Position numbers and translations under genes: made by a program. DNA of 64,000 bases from a bacterium (GTDB lineage Bacteria > Pseudomonadota > Alphaproteobacteria > Micavibrionales > UBA2020), in assembly GCA_029945425.1 (NCBI GenBank), contig JAQSDV010000004.1:308336-372335 (forward strand), read 5' to 3'. Below the pieces are notes generated by a model. It was not told where the DNA came from. It saw nothing but the letters and a program-made list of their open reading frames with translations, and did no database searches. The first letter of the stretch is position 1, and each line of letters starts with the position of its first letter. Shown here piece after piece: positions 25,080 through 33,160 of the stretch.

Positions 25080-25835
25080 TCAGGCGTTGGCACCGCCGTC
25101 GACATTCAGTGTGGTGCCGGTGATGTAGCCCGCGTCGGGCGAGGCGAGGAAGGCGACGGCAGCCGCGATTTCCTCCACCTTGCCGTAGCGTTTCAGGGGC
25201 AGGCCCGATTTCAGCATATTGGCCATGTCGGTGTTGTCGGGGTTCATGTCGGTATCAATCGGGCCGGGCTGCACCGTGTTGACCGTCACGCCGCGCGCGC
25301 CGAAATCATGCGCCCAGCCGCGCGAATAACCGGCAACCGCCGCCTTGGTCGCTGCATAGCCGGATGCGCCGGCAAACATCGCACGGTCGCCCATGATGGA
25401 GCCGATGGTGATAATGCGGCCGTTATCGTTGATGACTTTTGCAGCGGCATCGACCGCCGCCGCCACGCCATGTACGTTGACGGCGAACTGGCGGTCGAGG
25501 CTTGCCTCGATCTCCGCTTCCGTGCCTTGCGCGCCCAGAACCGCGACGCCCGCGTTATTCACCAGGATGTCGAGACGGCCGAGCAGTTTCACGGTTTGGG
25601 TGACAGCCGCCGCAACCGCTTTACGGTCGCCTGAGTCTGCCTGAATGGCAAAAGCCTCGCCGCCTTGCGCCTTGATCTCTTTCACGACCGCTTCGGCTTT
25701 GTCTTTGCCGTTGACGTATGTAATGGCGACTTTTGCGCCGTCAGCCGCAAGGCGTTTTGCAATCGCAGCGCCAATGCCGCGCGAGCCGCCCGTGACGAGT
25801 GCCGCTTTGCCGGAGAGTTTGTTTTCGTTTTTCAT
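25080..25835 (-). CDS. SDR-family oxidoreductase
   Basis: A 251-residue classical short-chain dehydrogenase. The cofactor loop is TGGSRGIGAAIAKRL, with NNAG at about 88-91. The catalytic Ser lies in ITIGSIMGDR and the YxxxK motif in GYAATKAAV. The C-terminus ends TGTTLNVDGGANA. ATG 25835 is preceded by AAAGGA. The substrate is unknown. It is divergent from a TetR gene and separated from it by 275 nt of palindrome-rich DNA, so TetR control is likely. Confidence 0.93.
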   Translation of the reverse strand: MKNENKLSGKAALVTGGSRGIGAAIAKRLAADGAKVAITYVNGKDKAEAVVKEIKAQGGEAFAIQADSGDRKAVAAAVTQTVKLLGRLDILVNNAGVAVLGAQGTEAEIEASLDRQFAVNVHGVAAAVDAAAKVINDNGRIITIGSIMGDRAMFAGASGYAATKAAVAGYSRGWAHDFGARGVTVNTVQPGPIDTDMNPDNTDMANMLKSGLPLKRYGKVEEIAAAVAFLASPDAGYITGTTLNVDGGANA

Positions 25836-25886
25836 GATGGTCGTTCCTTTGTTGAGTGTTTCGAATTTCGGCGGCACATTTATTTA

Positions 25887-25902
25887 TGTACCTATAAGTA
25901 CA
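25887..25902. promoter_or_regulatory. Operator-like palindrome 1 (SDR side)
   Basis: TGTACCTATAAGTACA is palindromic at 14 of 16 positions. It lies 52 nt upstream of the SDR start codon. Size and symmetry suit a TetR-family dimer, presumably the divergent regulator at 26111. A 13/16 copy follows at 25940. Confidence 0.6.
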
Positions 25903-25939
25903 GTATGCGCAGATGAATCGCGGAGGGTCAACCGAAATC

Positions 25940-25955
25940 TGTACCGATGAGTAAA
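25940..25955. promoter_or_regulatory. Operator-like site 2 (degenerate copy)
   Basis: TGTACCGATGAGTAAA matches palindrome 1 at 13 of 16 positions, in the same orientation and 53 nt further from the SDR gene. It is a candidate secondary site for the same regulator. Confidence 0.45.
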
Positions 25956-26074
25956 AAACTTTTGATCTGTAAATAAATGCAATAATATCAGTCATATATT
26001 ATATAATATTTTCAGGCCGCGCTTACCGGACAGTACATAATACGTTTCTGGACAATATAATAGCAAAATGATAC

Positions 26075-26090
26075 TATACTAATAGATACA
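26075..26090. promoter_or_regulatory. Operator-like site 3 (TetR side)
   Basis: TATACTAATAGATACA matches palindrome 1 at 11 of 16 positions. It lies 20 nt upstream of the TetR start and just after a TATAAT at 26056-26061. Binding here would give autorepression. The match is weak on its own and counts mainly because of its position. Confidence 0.35.
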
Positions 26091-26110
26091 TATTTAACGG
26101 GAGAATCATC

Positions 26111-26701
26111 ATGTCCGCCGGACGCCCGAGAGAATTCAATTTCGACGCCGCGCTCGACAGCGCCCTCCACGTTTTCTGGAGCAAGGGATACGAAGGCACG
26201 TCGCTGCCCGACCTGACCGCCGCCATGGGCATCAACCGCCCCAGCCTTTACGCGACCTTCGGCAACAAGGAAGAACTGTTCCGCAAGGCGTTGGAACGTT
26301 ACGCCGCTGAATCGAAAAAACGCCTCGACGAAACGCTGGACCAGCCGACCGCCTATGCCGCGATCGAAAAACTGCTTTACGGCATGGCGGATGGTTCCGC
26401 CTGCCCCAAATCGCCCAAGGGCTGTTTGCTGGTGCAGGGCGCGCTCGCCTGCGGTGAAGAGGCACAGCCGATCAAGGAAGAACTCGTGCGCCGCCGTCAG
26501 GCCGCCGAAACCGCCATGCGCCGCAGGTTTGAACGCGGCATCGCCGATGGCGATATTCCGCCCACCACCAGCGCGTCCGACCTTGCGCGGTTCTACGCAA
26601 CCGTCATGCACGGCATGTCGATCCAGTCGACCGGCGGCGCATCCGCCGACGACCTGCGCGGCGTTGCGCAATGCGCGCTGATGGCATTCCCCAGGAAATA
26701 A
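26111..26701 (+). CDS. TetR-family transcriptional regulator
   Basis: A 196-residue TetR regulator. The N-terminal helix-turn-helix spans about 10-50 with FWSKGYEGTSLPDLTAAMGI and RPSLYATFGNKEELF. The ligand-binding C-terminal domain includes SPKGCLLVQGALA, seen in the branch that often regulates adjacent SDR or oxidoreductase genes. It is preceded by GGGAGA, divergent from the SDR gene, and probably controls both by binding the palindromes between them. Confidence 0.94.
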   Translation: MSAGRPREFNFDAALDSALHVFWSKGYEGTSLPDLTAAMGINRPSLYATFGNKEELFRKALERYAAESKKRLDETLDQPTAYAAIEKLLYGMADGSACPKSPKGCLLVQGALACGEEAQPIKEELVRRRQAAETAMRRRFERGIADGDIPPTTSASDLARFYATVMHGMSIQSTGGASADDLRGVAQCALMAFPRK

Positions 26702-26721
26702 ACGCAAGACACCGGAAATAA

Positions 26722-26758
26722 AAAACGGGAGGCGTCCTTTGCAGGAGCCTCCCGTTTT
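26722..26758. terminator. Bidirectional terminator between TetR and acidic-protein genes
   Basis: AAAACGGGAGGC / GCCTCCCGTTTT arms enclose a 13-nt loop (26722-26733 and 26747-26758). A-rich and T-rich flanks serve both strands, suiting the convergent genes on either side. Confidence 0.9.
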
Positions 26759-26787
26759 CATTTTGTGACAGCAAGCTGCCGCAAAAA

Positions 26788-27102
26788 TCAGTTCAGGTCG
26801 TCGGAGCCGCGCGGAACGCGCGAGCCTGCGTCGTCGTCTTCGAGGTCGAGATCGTCTTCCTCTTCGAATTCCTCGTCTTCATCTTCTTCGTCGGATGCTT
26901 CCAGTTCGTCTTCGGATTCATCATCGGCGAGTTCGAGATCGTCTTCTTCGTCATCGAGGTCGTCGGATGCGAAGCGGCCTTTGTCTTCGGTTTCTTCTTC
27001 GTCGTCGCGGATGGTGTCATCCTTGGCGGCGGATTTTTTGCCTTTGACAGCGGGAGCGGATTTGGGCGACTGGGAGCCGCGGGAGGTTTCATTGTTGCGC
27101 AT
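26788..27102 (-). CDS. Charge-segregated highly acidic small protein
   Basis: A 104-residue protein with a short basic segment (VKGKKSAAKD, about residues 18-27) followed by about 60 residues dominated by Asp and Glu. It ends RVPRGSDDLN. ATG 27102 is preceded by AAGGA; upstream in-frame codons lack a ribosome site. It is predicted to be disordered. The composition suggests a nucleic-acid mimic, histone-like chaperone or ion-binding protein, but no family was recognised. The codon repetition accounts for a Ser-rich frame on the opposite strand. Confidence 0.72.
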   Translation of the reverse strand: MRNNETSRGSQSPKSAPAVKGKKSAAKDDTIRDDEEETEDKGRFASDDLDDEEDDLELADDESEDELEASDEEDEDEEFEEEDDLDLEDDDAGSRVPRGSDDLN

Positions 27103-27174
27103 GATGTGTTCCTTTTTCGAAAAAACGTCGTATATCGGTGCGTATTCGGGCCGGTCTCCCATACGCCGGATAAA

Positions 27175-27423
27175 CTAATGGCAACCGAGTCCGGTTCCCT
27201 TGCGCCCGTCGCAGTACAGCGCGGCGTTTTCCGAAAATTCCCCCATCAACGATTCCAGTGCGTTACGGAAGTTTTCCTGCGCCAAATTCTGGTTCGACAC
27301 CACCAGCTGTTTGTGGTCCTGCGCATGCGGATGCGCGCAGGCGGCGATATCCGCGCCGTTCGATCCGTAAATCTTGAAAAACCGGCCTTCCTTGAAACCT
27401 GCTGCACGAATGGTGTTCATCAT
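27175..27423 (-). CDS. Small Cys/His-containing hypothetical protein
   Basis: An 82-residue protein starting at ATG 27423 with a near-consensus AGGAGGTG 5 nt upstream. It contains ACAHPHAQDH near the middle and three Cys overall (CAHPH, YCDG, LGCH). No family was recognised. Its start overlaps the stop of the 53-residue gene (ATGA), so the two form a small operon. Confidence 0.65.
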   Translation of the reverse strand: MMNTIRAAGFKEGRFFKIYGSNGADIAACAHPHAQDHKQLVVSNQNLAQENFRNALESLMGEFSENAALYCDGRKGTGLGCH

Positions 27424-27581
27424 GGGCGCACCTCCTGATCATCGGTCGCAACGGGCGTTGCATCGGCCGCCATGTCCCAGCCGGGCACATGGCGCGCGCG
27501 GGTTTTCACCTTCTGCGCGGCGCGGCCGGCAGGCGTGACGGGAAGCGGTTGTTCGGGGGTGGAGTGGTCTTTGTTGTGCAT
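27420..27581 (-). CDS. 53-residue hypothetical protein
   Basis: A short gene beginning ATG 27581 with CGGAGAACGCA upstream (GGAG, 6 nt spacing). The product is hydrophilic, Pro-rich and basic in the middle (GRAAQKVKTRARHVPG). It is coupled to the 82-residue gene by a 4-nt overlap. The function is unknown. Confidence 0.5.
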   Translation of the reverse strand: MHNKDHSTPEQPLPVTPAGRAAQKVKTRARHVPGWDMAADATPVATDDQEVRP

Positions 27582-27766
27582 TGCGTTCTCCGGTCTTGGT
27601 TTTTTTTCGAGCGCGATGTCGTACATCCCGCAAAGACATGAGCTGCGATTCTGGTTCCACCCCCCTGTTATGACAGGATTTTGGCGCTTTCGCGGAACCT
27701 AAACCTGCTTCGGGCTTTCGTTTGGGTGAATGCGTAATTTCAATTCAAGAAAATAGGAGAAGACAG

Positions 27767-27961
27767 ATGGCAGACAATTCAGACAACAATGGCGGCCTTT
27801 ACTTCGTTGTAGGCGCGCTGGTTATTGCGGTCGCGGCGATGGGTTATTTCTACCTGGCTGATGCGCCGTCCGGCAAAGGCGGCACCTCAATCGCAATCGA
27901 GCGCAACGTTTCGCCCGTCGAAAAACCGGCTGATTTCAGCCTCGACATCAAGCGTAACTAA
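27767..27961 (+). CDS. Small single-TM protein
   Basis: A 64-residue protein with one transmembrane helix (about 11-30), a short acidic N-terminus and a soluble C-terminus (VSPVEKPADFSLDIKRN). ATG 27767 is preceded by AGGAGA with 8 nt spacing. A strong terminator follows immediately. No family was recognised; such proteins often act as small membrane regulators. Confidence 0.65.
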   Translation: MADNSDNNGGLYFVVGALVIAVAAMGYFYLADAPSGKGGTSIAIERNVSPVEKPADFSLDIKRN

Positions 27962-27971
27962 GATCGCTTAA

Positions 27972-28020
27972 AACAACAAAAGGGGCGGCTGGAGATAATC
28001 CAGCCGCCCCTTTTGTTGTT
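27972..28020. terminator. Long bidirectional terminator
   Basis: AACAACAAAAGGGGCGGCTGGA pairs with TCCAGCCGCCCCTTTTGTTGTT across a 5-nt loop, a perfect 22-bp stem. It serves both the small-TM gene and the convergent mntH. Confidence 0.93.
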
Positions 28021-28027
28021 TCGTGTT

Positions 28028-29359
28028 TTAGCCGAACGCGGTTTCGATCAGCAGCTTGACGTTCAGCGCGATGATGATGCCGGCGATCAGCCAGCAGACC
28101 AGTTTCAGCCAAACGGGAATAACCAGCGCGCCCATTTTCTTTTTGTCGGAAACGAATTTCACCAGCGGCACGACCGCGAAGGGCAGCTGCATCGACAGCA
28201 CGACCTGGCTGAGGATCAGCAGCTTTCCGGTTTCACCCTCGCCATACATGCCGATCACGAACAGCACGGGCAGGATGGCAAGCGCGCGGGTGGTCAGGCG
28301 GCGGATCCACGGCTTCAGTTTAATATGAAGGAACCCCTCCATCACGATCTGCCCCGCCAGCGTCGCGGTGACGGTGGAATTCAGGCCGGAGGCGAGCAGC
28401 GCAACCGCAAACAAGGTAGAGGCCATCGCCACGCCCAGCGCGGGGGACAGCAATTCATAGGCCTGTTCGATGCTGGCAACCTCGCCATTGCCGTAGAATA
28501 CGCTCGCGGCGACGATCAGGATGCTGGCATTCACGAACAGCGCCAGCATCAGCGCCAGCGTGCTGTCGATGGTCGCCCATTTCAGGGCGTGTTTGCGCCC
28601 CTCTTCCGTGCGGTCGAAATTGCGGGTCTGCACCAGCGACGAATGAAGGTACAGGTTATGCGGCATGACAGTCGCGCCGATGATGCCGATCGCGATATAA
28701 AGCATCGCGGGGTTGGTCACGATCTCTGCCGTCGGCTGGAAGAACCCGCCCATGACGGCGGCAATCGCGGGCTGCGCCAGCGCGATTTCGACGATGAAGC
28801 AGGTGAAGATAACGCAGAGCAGCGAGATAACAAACGCCTCGAGCCAGCGGAAGCCTTTTTGCATCAGCATCAGCAGCAGGAACACATCGAGCGCGGTGAT
28901 GACCGCGCCCAGCATCAGCGGAATGCCGAACAGTAATTTCAGGGCAATCGCGGTGCCGATAACCTCCGCCAGATCGCAGGCGATAATCGCCAGTTCGCAC
29001 AGGAACCACAGCATCAGCGACACAGGTCTGGAATAATAATCGCGGCAGGATTGCGCCAAGTCGCGGCCCGTGGCGATGCCAAGGCGCGCGCAAAGCGATT
29101 GCAGGATGATCGCCATGATGTTCGACAGCATCACGACCGACAGCAGCGTATAGCCGAATTGCGAGCCGCCCTGCAGCGACGTCGCCCAGTTGCCGGGGTC
29201 CATGTAACCGACCGATACCAGATAGCCGGGGCCGGAAAAGGCAAGGAAGCTGCGCAGCCACGACTTGCCGTTCGGCACCGCCACGCTGGCATGCGCCGCG
29301 CCAAGGCTCGGCTCGGCGGGGGCGGCGACTGGCGGGGGCGGGGGCGTTGTCATGGTCAT
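28028..29359 (-). CDS. mntH: Nramp-family Mn2+ transporter
   Basis: A 443-residue Nramp protein with 11 predicted helices. The metal-site motifs are intact: [10 protein letters not shown] in TM1 and [19 protein letters not shown] in TM6. A proline-rich N-terminal extension of about 30 residues precedes TM1. It imports Mn2+ (and Fe2+) using the proton gradient. Another in-frame ATG at 29353 has better spacing to GAAG. A structured hairpin lies 19 nt upstream of the start. No MntR gene is in the window. Confidence 0.95.
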   Translation of the reverse strand: MTMTTPPPPPVAAPAEPSLGAAHASVAVPNGKSWLRSFLAFSGPGYLVSVGYMDPGNWATSLQGGSQFGYTLLSVVMLSNIMAIILQSLCARLGIATGRDLAQSCRDYYSRPVSLMLWFLCELAIIACDLAEVIGTAIALKLLFGIPLMLGAVITALDVFLLLMLMQKGFRWLEAFVISLLCVIFTCFIVEIALAQPAIAAVMGGFFQPTAEIVTNPAMLYIAIGIIGATVMPHNLYLHSSLVQTRNFDRTEEGRKHALKWATIDSTLALMLALFVNASILIVAASVFYGNGEVASIEQAYELLSPALGVAMASTLFAVALLASGLNSTVTATLAGQIVMEGFLHIKLKPWIRRLTTRALAILPVLFVIGMYGEGETGKLLILSQVVLSMQLPFAVVPLVKFVSDKKKMGALVIPVWLKLVCWLIAGIIIALNVKLLIETAFG

Positions 29360-29377
29360 CTTCTAAATTACTATTTT

Positions 29378-29415
29378 AAAACGGGGCCGCAGGCATATGC
29401 GGCTATACCCGTTTT
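29378..29415 (-). other. Imperfect hairpin between two minus-strand genes, upstream of mntH
   Basis: Outer arms AAAACGGG/CCCGTTTT enclose inner arms GCCGCA/TGCGGC. On the minus strand it is followed by only a short T-run. It may be a weak terminator of the 214-residue gene or a leader structure of mntH; the sequence does not distinguish them. Confidence 0.45.
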
Positions 29416-29507
29416 ACAGATATTTCGCCCTCTCGCCAATGCCAAACAGGAAAACGTCCCATATGCGGGGGCGTTCCTTTGTGAATCAATGCGTTAAAAA
29501 CCTGCTA

Positions 29508-30152
29508 TTAGGGTGCTTTGGGCGCGGGTCCTTTGACGGCGAGGCTATAGGCGACGACTTTCGTCTCCCCGGTCACAACCGGCAGCAGCATGTCGCCCAG
29601 CGATTTCGCCCGTTTTTCGCCGGGTGCAGTGACAAGCCCGACCGCCTGGAAGAAGTTTTCGATCAGCCCCTTTACCTCGGCCGGTTTCAGCAATCCCTGT
29701 TCACCGCGCAGGGTCGCGCCTGCCTTCAGGAAGTCGTTCACGGATTTGGTCGCACCCTCGGCGCTCGCGTCGATATATACGGTGTTCGCCCCGGCAAGCC
29801 CTTCCGGAATGGCGGCGGGGCCGATGATCAGCGTCTTGCCCGCGACTTTATCCTCGATCACCGGCATGAAAACTTTTTTGCCTTTATGCGCGGCCTCGAC
29901 CACCGTCAGGCTGAAGCCGGATTCATGCTGGCGGGTCAGCAGCTGCATGGCGGTCTGCAATGCGGGGGTCAGCTCGAAATCGGGGGCGACCTGATTGGGC
30001 AGGTCGCGCAGGAACATCGACACGCGTTGCGGCCCGCGCAGGCCGGCGACGACGGTCTTGAAATCGGCGAGTACCGGGTTGTCCTTCGGCGCGACATCAT
30101 AGACCGCGACGGCCTTGAAAGATTCGGAAAGCGATTTTTTCGGAGCGGTCAT
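29508..30152 (-). CDS. Hypothetical cytoplasmic protein
   Basis: A 214-residue protein without signal or membrane segment. Sequence such as FKAVAVYDVAPKDNPVLADF and TLIIGPAAIPEGLAGANTVY suggests an alpha/beta fold similar to the N-terminal domain of leucyl aminopeptidases, but no catalytic residues can be assigned. ATG 30152 is preceded by AAGGG. It is divergent from the L,D-transpeptidase gene, with a CtrA-type box between them. Confidence 0.68.
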   Translation of the reverse strand: MTAPKKSLSESFKAVAVYDVAPKDNPVLADFKTVVAGLRGPQRVSMFLRDLPNQVAPDFELTPALQTAMQLLTRQHESGFSLTVVEAAHKGKKVFMPVIEDKVAGKTLIIGPAAIPEGLAGANTVYIDASAEGATKSVNDFLKAGATLRGEQGLLKPAEVKGLIENFFQAVGLVTAPGEKRAKSLGDMLLPVVTGETKVVAYSLAVKGPAPKAP

Positions 30153-30233
30153 TATTTGTGCCCTTTTGCCTTGGCCCTTTGTAATGGCGAATCTGCCGGA
30201 AACTGACGCTAACGCCATATTAAGGAAACGAGG

Positions 30234-30248
30234 TTAACGGAGTGTTAA
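30234..30248. promoter_or_regulatory. CtrA-type binding box
   Basis: TTAACGGAGTGTTAA fits the alphaproteobacterial cell-cycle regulator motif TTAA-N7-TTAA exactly, and both halves carry the preferred flanking bases (GTTAAC). It lies 83 nt upstream of the L,D-transpeptidase start and 82 nt from the divergent gene. Confidence 0.6.
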
Positions 30249-30330
30249 CACCAATTTTCTAGATTGAAACAATCAGCGCTGTACCGGCGTTGGGTTAACG
30301 CTGCCGCCGCCCTTAACCTTCGGGAATCCC

Positions 30331-31245
30331 ATGCGCATCGTATCCATCTTGCTGTTATCCCTTATCATTTGCGCTGGCCCTGCGCGCGCGGACGAAATTT
30401 CGCCCAAGGGCGATGTTGCGGGCAAGCTCACCACCTATAATATCCAGAGCGATGAAGACCTTTATGCCATCGCACACCATTACGACATCGGCGTGAACGA
30501 GATCCGCTATGCGAACCCCGGCGTCAACCCGTGGAAACCGAAAGCCACGCGCGCGATCCTGATCCCGTCACTATATGTGCTGCCGCAGAAACGTCAGGGC
30601 ATCGTCATCAACCTGCCCGAATTGCGCCTTTATTATTATCACCCGAATGGCGAGGTCTATACCTTCCCCGTCGCCGTTGGTCGCGACGGCTGGAACACGC
30701 CTGTCACCACGACCAAGATTGTGAAGAAGCGTAAAGACCCGATCTGGATCCCCACAGATTCAATCCGCGCGGAAGACCCGACGCTGCCGGATTTCGTGCC
30801 GGCGGGCCCGAAAAATCCGCTGGGCAAATATGCGCTGAACCTTGGCATCCCCGGCTTTGCGCTGCATGGCACGCTGGCGCCGCGCACCATCGGCACGCGC
30901 GCGAGCCACGGGTGTCTCCGCATGTATCCGAAGGACATCGAGGCGCTGTTCAACCTGGTCGAGGTCGGCACGCCTGTTGCGATTGTGGACGAGCCTTATA
31001 AGCTCGGCTGGCGCGGGCGCGATTTGTTTGTCGAACTGCCGCCTGGCAAAAAGAATGCGGCAGAGCGCAAATCCGCCATTGCCGTGATCAGCCGCATGAT
31101 TTCAAGATCCGCGGGCGGCGTCACCATTGATGGCGACGCGCTCGCCATGGCTGTGATGGCGTCGGACGGCATTCCGGTCGCGATTGGCAAGCGCGGGCTG
31201 TTCGCGTCGGCCACATCGACCGTCAAGACGTTATTCCACGAATAG
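30331..31245 (+). CDS. L,D-transpeptidase (YkuD) with LysM-like N-terminus
   Basis: A 304-residue periplasmic enzyme. A signal peptide (1-20) is followed by a LysM-like segment (TYNIQSDEDLYAIAHHYDIG, 35-54) and a YkuD domain (about 90-220). The catalytic motif is ALHGT plus SHGCLRM, with the nucleophilic Cys near residue 195. It would form 3-3 crosslinks or attach proteins to peptidoglycan. The upstream CtrA-type box suggests cell-cycle control. A ~90-residue C-terminal region has no recognised domain. Confidence 0.92.
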   Translation: MRIVSILLLSLIICAGPARADEISPKGDVAGKLTTYNIQSDEDLYAIAHHYDIGVNEIRYANPGVNPWKPKATRAILIPSLYVLPQKRQGIVINLPELRLYYYHPNGEVYTFPVAVGRDGWNTPVTTTKIVKKRKDPIWIPTDSIRAEDPTLPDFVPAGPKNPLGKYALNLGIPGFALHGTLAPRTIGTRASHGCLRMYPKDIEALFNLVEVGTPVAIVDEPYKLGWRGRDLFVELPPGKKNAAERKSAIAVISRMISRSAGGVTIDGDALAMAVMASDGIPVAIGKRGLFASATSTVKTLFHE

Positions 31246-31251
31246 GAAAGA

Positions 31252-31671
31252 TTACGCCGGCAGCTTCATGCCGATGGCCTGCAGCCAGTCCGGCGTCGGC
31301 AGGATCAATTTGCGCGCCGCCATATCCATCAGCCCCAGCGTGAGCGTGCTTTCAAAACACAGCTCGTGCGCGTCGTTATAGATGTTCTGCTGCATGGTCG
31401 CGATTTTCTTCACATAGGTCACGGTCTGCGTCTCCACGCGGATTTCTTCGCGCAAGGTAAGCTCCTTGGCAAAGCGCACCGTGAAGCCGAGGATGACGGG
31501 GCCGATGCCCTTGGCCTTGATCGCGGGAATGTCATAGCCGCGCTTTGCGATGATGTCCCAGCGCGCTTCTTCGAGTATCTCGAGGTATGTCGCGTTGTTG
31601 ACATGCCCGAAGGTGTCGAGATGGCGCTCGATCACGGTCAGCGGATAGATGAATTTTTCGGAAGGCTGCAT
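31252..31671 (-). CDS. 4HBT-family acyl-CoA thioesterase
   Basis: A 139-residue hot-dog-fold protein. The signature RHLDTFGHVNNATYLEILEE (about 16-35) carries the catalytic Asp. VETQTVTYVKKIATMQQNIY continues the beta sheet. It resembles YbgC-type thioesterases that cleave acyl-CoA. The start at 31671 has AAGGA 9 nt upstream; 27 upstream codons are open but lack a ribosome site. It is convergent with the L,D-transpeptidase. Confidence 0.88.
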   Translation of the reverse strand: MQPSEKFIYPLTVIERHLDTFGHVNNATYLEILEEARWDIIAKRGYDIPAIKAKGIGPVILGFTVRFAKELTLREEIRVETQTVTYVKKIATMQQNIYNDAHELCFESTLTLGLMDMAARKLILPTPDWLQAIGMKLPA

Positions 31672-31753
31672 CGCGGGGATTCCTTGGGGGTCGTCAAAAC
31701 ACCCCCGCATCCTAGCAGAATTTAAATGAGGACGCATCCCGCTGCTGTCCACG

Positions 31754-32149
31754 TCAGGAAGCGTCCCGCTGGCCGCGACGGTGCGCGAGCATCTGGCGGA
31801 TACGGTTGCCCAGCACCTGATGGTGGTAGGGTCGCGCCAGATGGGGCCCCTGCGCGCAGAGGTTGCCCGCCTCCTCCGCCACTTTCTCGACCGATCCAGC
31901 CAGCAGCACCTGTATGCGCGGATGGTTGCTCTTCACCCAGCGGCCAAACGCGAAGCCGCCCATCGCGCCGGTGCTTTCGGCATCCGCCAGCACGATATCG
32001 ACGGGCACGCCGCCACGCGCGAGGAAATCCTGCGCCTCGTCGGTCGAGACGCGCTCCACCACGCGGTAGCCGCATTCGCGCAAGTAATCCGATACGGGCT
32101 CCCGCACGGCAAGTTCGGCTTCGATAATAAGGATCACGGGCTGTTTCAT
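31754..32149 (-). CDS. Stand-alone degenerate receiver-domain protein
   Basis: A 131-residue CheY-like domain. The phospho-acceptor Asp is kept in DIVLADAESTGAMGG. The acidic pair is reduced to Glu residues (IIEAELAV), the conserved Thr/Ser becomes Gly in VLLAGS, and the conserved Lys is Arg in HLARPYHH. Phosphorylation is therefore doubtful. It resembles the degenerate receiver proteins common in alphaproteobacteria. No kinase is adjacent. Confidence 0.75.
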   Translation of the reverse strand: MKQPVILIIEAELAVREPVSDYLRECGYRVVERVSTDEAQDFLARGGVPVDIVLADAESTGAMGGFAFGRWVKSNHPRIQVLLAGSVEKVAEEAGNLCAQGPHLARPYHHQVLGNRIRQMLAHRRGQRDAS

Positions 32150-32188
32150 GCCTGACGCTAACCAGCGGAATGCGGCAGGGGTTCCGGT

Positions 32189-32395
32189 TTAACCGGCACC
32201 GGTTGCGGAGGTGTCACGCGCCAGCAGGTCGCGCCCCGCATCGGTCAGCACAAACTGCCCCGCGCCATAGCGCTCCGCCAGACCGCGCAATACCAGCGCA
32301 TCCGCATCGACCACGTTGAGGAAAGTCGGCATTCCGGCGCTCAGCTTGCCAAGCGCGCGAAGCGCGCGCCATTGTGTGTCGTCGAGAAGGGTCAT
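32189..32395 (-). CDS. Small winged-helix-like protein
   Basis: A 68-residue protein. The segment ADALVLRGLAERYGAGQFVL followed by TDAGRDLLA looks like the recognition helix and wing of a small winged-helix domain. ATG 32395 is preceded by TTTAGG. The 32396-32609 gap upstream shows no gene. The function is unknown. Confidence 0.55.
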   Translation of the reverse strand: MTLLDDTQWRALRALGKLSAGMPTFLNVVDADALVLRGLAERYGAGQFVLTDAGRDLLARDTSATGAG

Positions 32396-32609
32396 CTTGC
32401 CTAAACCGTAAAAGGGCGGTGATCCGCCAGCCGGGCAAGACTGACTGAAAAGTAAGCGCCAATGATTTGGGCAAAACCAGGGCAGCCCGCGGATCACCAG
32501 GTTCTAATTTAATCCGAACACGCAAGCGTTTCAGCCGTAAACGGCGCAAAATTATTGCAATTACATGGACGTTACAAAATGTCACACGAATGTAACATTG
32601 GGGGTAATT

Positions 32610-33149
32610 TTATGTCTCTTTACTGTCTACCCATTTGATCGTCATGTTGGACTGATCTTTTGAAGCTTCTAAGAATAGCAGTAAATCAACGCCGGTCCGA
32701 GGTACAAGCCCGTACTGACGAAACTCTTTGCTCCGCGGCTCACGTTTCATTAACTCTACGAGACGGTCGTGATCAGCACTCGGAAAGCCGGAAAAACTGC
32801 GCTGATATCTGTGATCGTGATTCGAAAAATTATTATTTGTGATAGTTACGCAGGTACTAAATTTCTCATTTAAGGGGATGTGGGCTTTTTGCGATTTCTC
32901 AAGGAGCAATAATAAATCATGGGTGAACTTAATTTTTTCGAAATCACTGGTACGTACTAAACCTGCCTTTAAGATCAACTCCGCTGAATGACAAATTAGA
33001 AAGGTTACGGGACTTTCCAGTTTAAAAAGCCAGTCGGCGGATTCGCTATCAGTCGAATTTAAAATTTTCTCGGCAGCGAGCATAAAACCATCTGCGCCAC
33101 GCAGATAATCTCTCGCTAAGTTTCCATCTACATCGTCTGATACAAACAA
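32610..33149 (-). CDS. HEPN-like hypothetical protein, AT-rich
   Basis: A 179-residue helical protein. VTFLICHSAELILKAGLVRT (about 48-67) matches the core of HEPN-like proteins of the 'HxxELxLK' type, while the RNase RxxxxH motif is not clear (HDHRYQ lies near residue 110). It is visibly AT-richer than its neighbours, suggesting transfer. The start is TTG 33149, 11 nt after the cold-shock gene stop, with GAGGG in between, so it is read as a downstream operon gene. Possible toxin or defence role is inference only. Confidence 0.6.
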   Translation of the reverse strand: MFVSDDVDGNLARDYLRGADGFMLAAEKILNSTDSESADWLFKLESPVTFLICHSAELILKAGLVRTSDFEKIKFTHDLLLLLEKSQKAHIPLNEKFSTCVTITNNNFSNHDHRYQRSFSGFPSADHDRLVELMKREPRSKEFRQYGLVPRTGVDLLLFLEASKDQSNMTIKWVDSKET

Positions 33150-33160
33150 AGATTACACCC

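Noticed and set aside
26765..27178. A Ser-rich plus-strand reading frame
   Set aside because: The Ser runs are the reverse complement of the Asp/Glu codons of the acidic protein gene.
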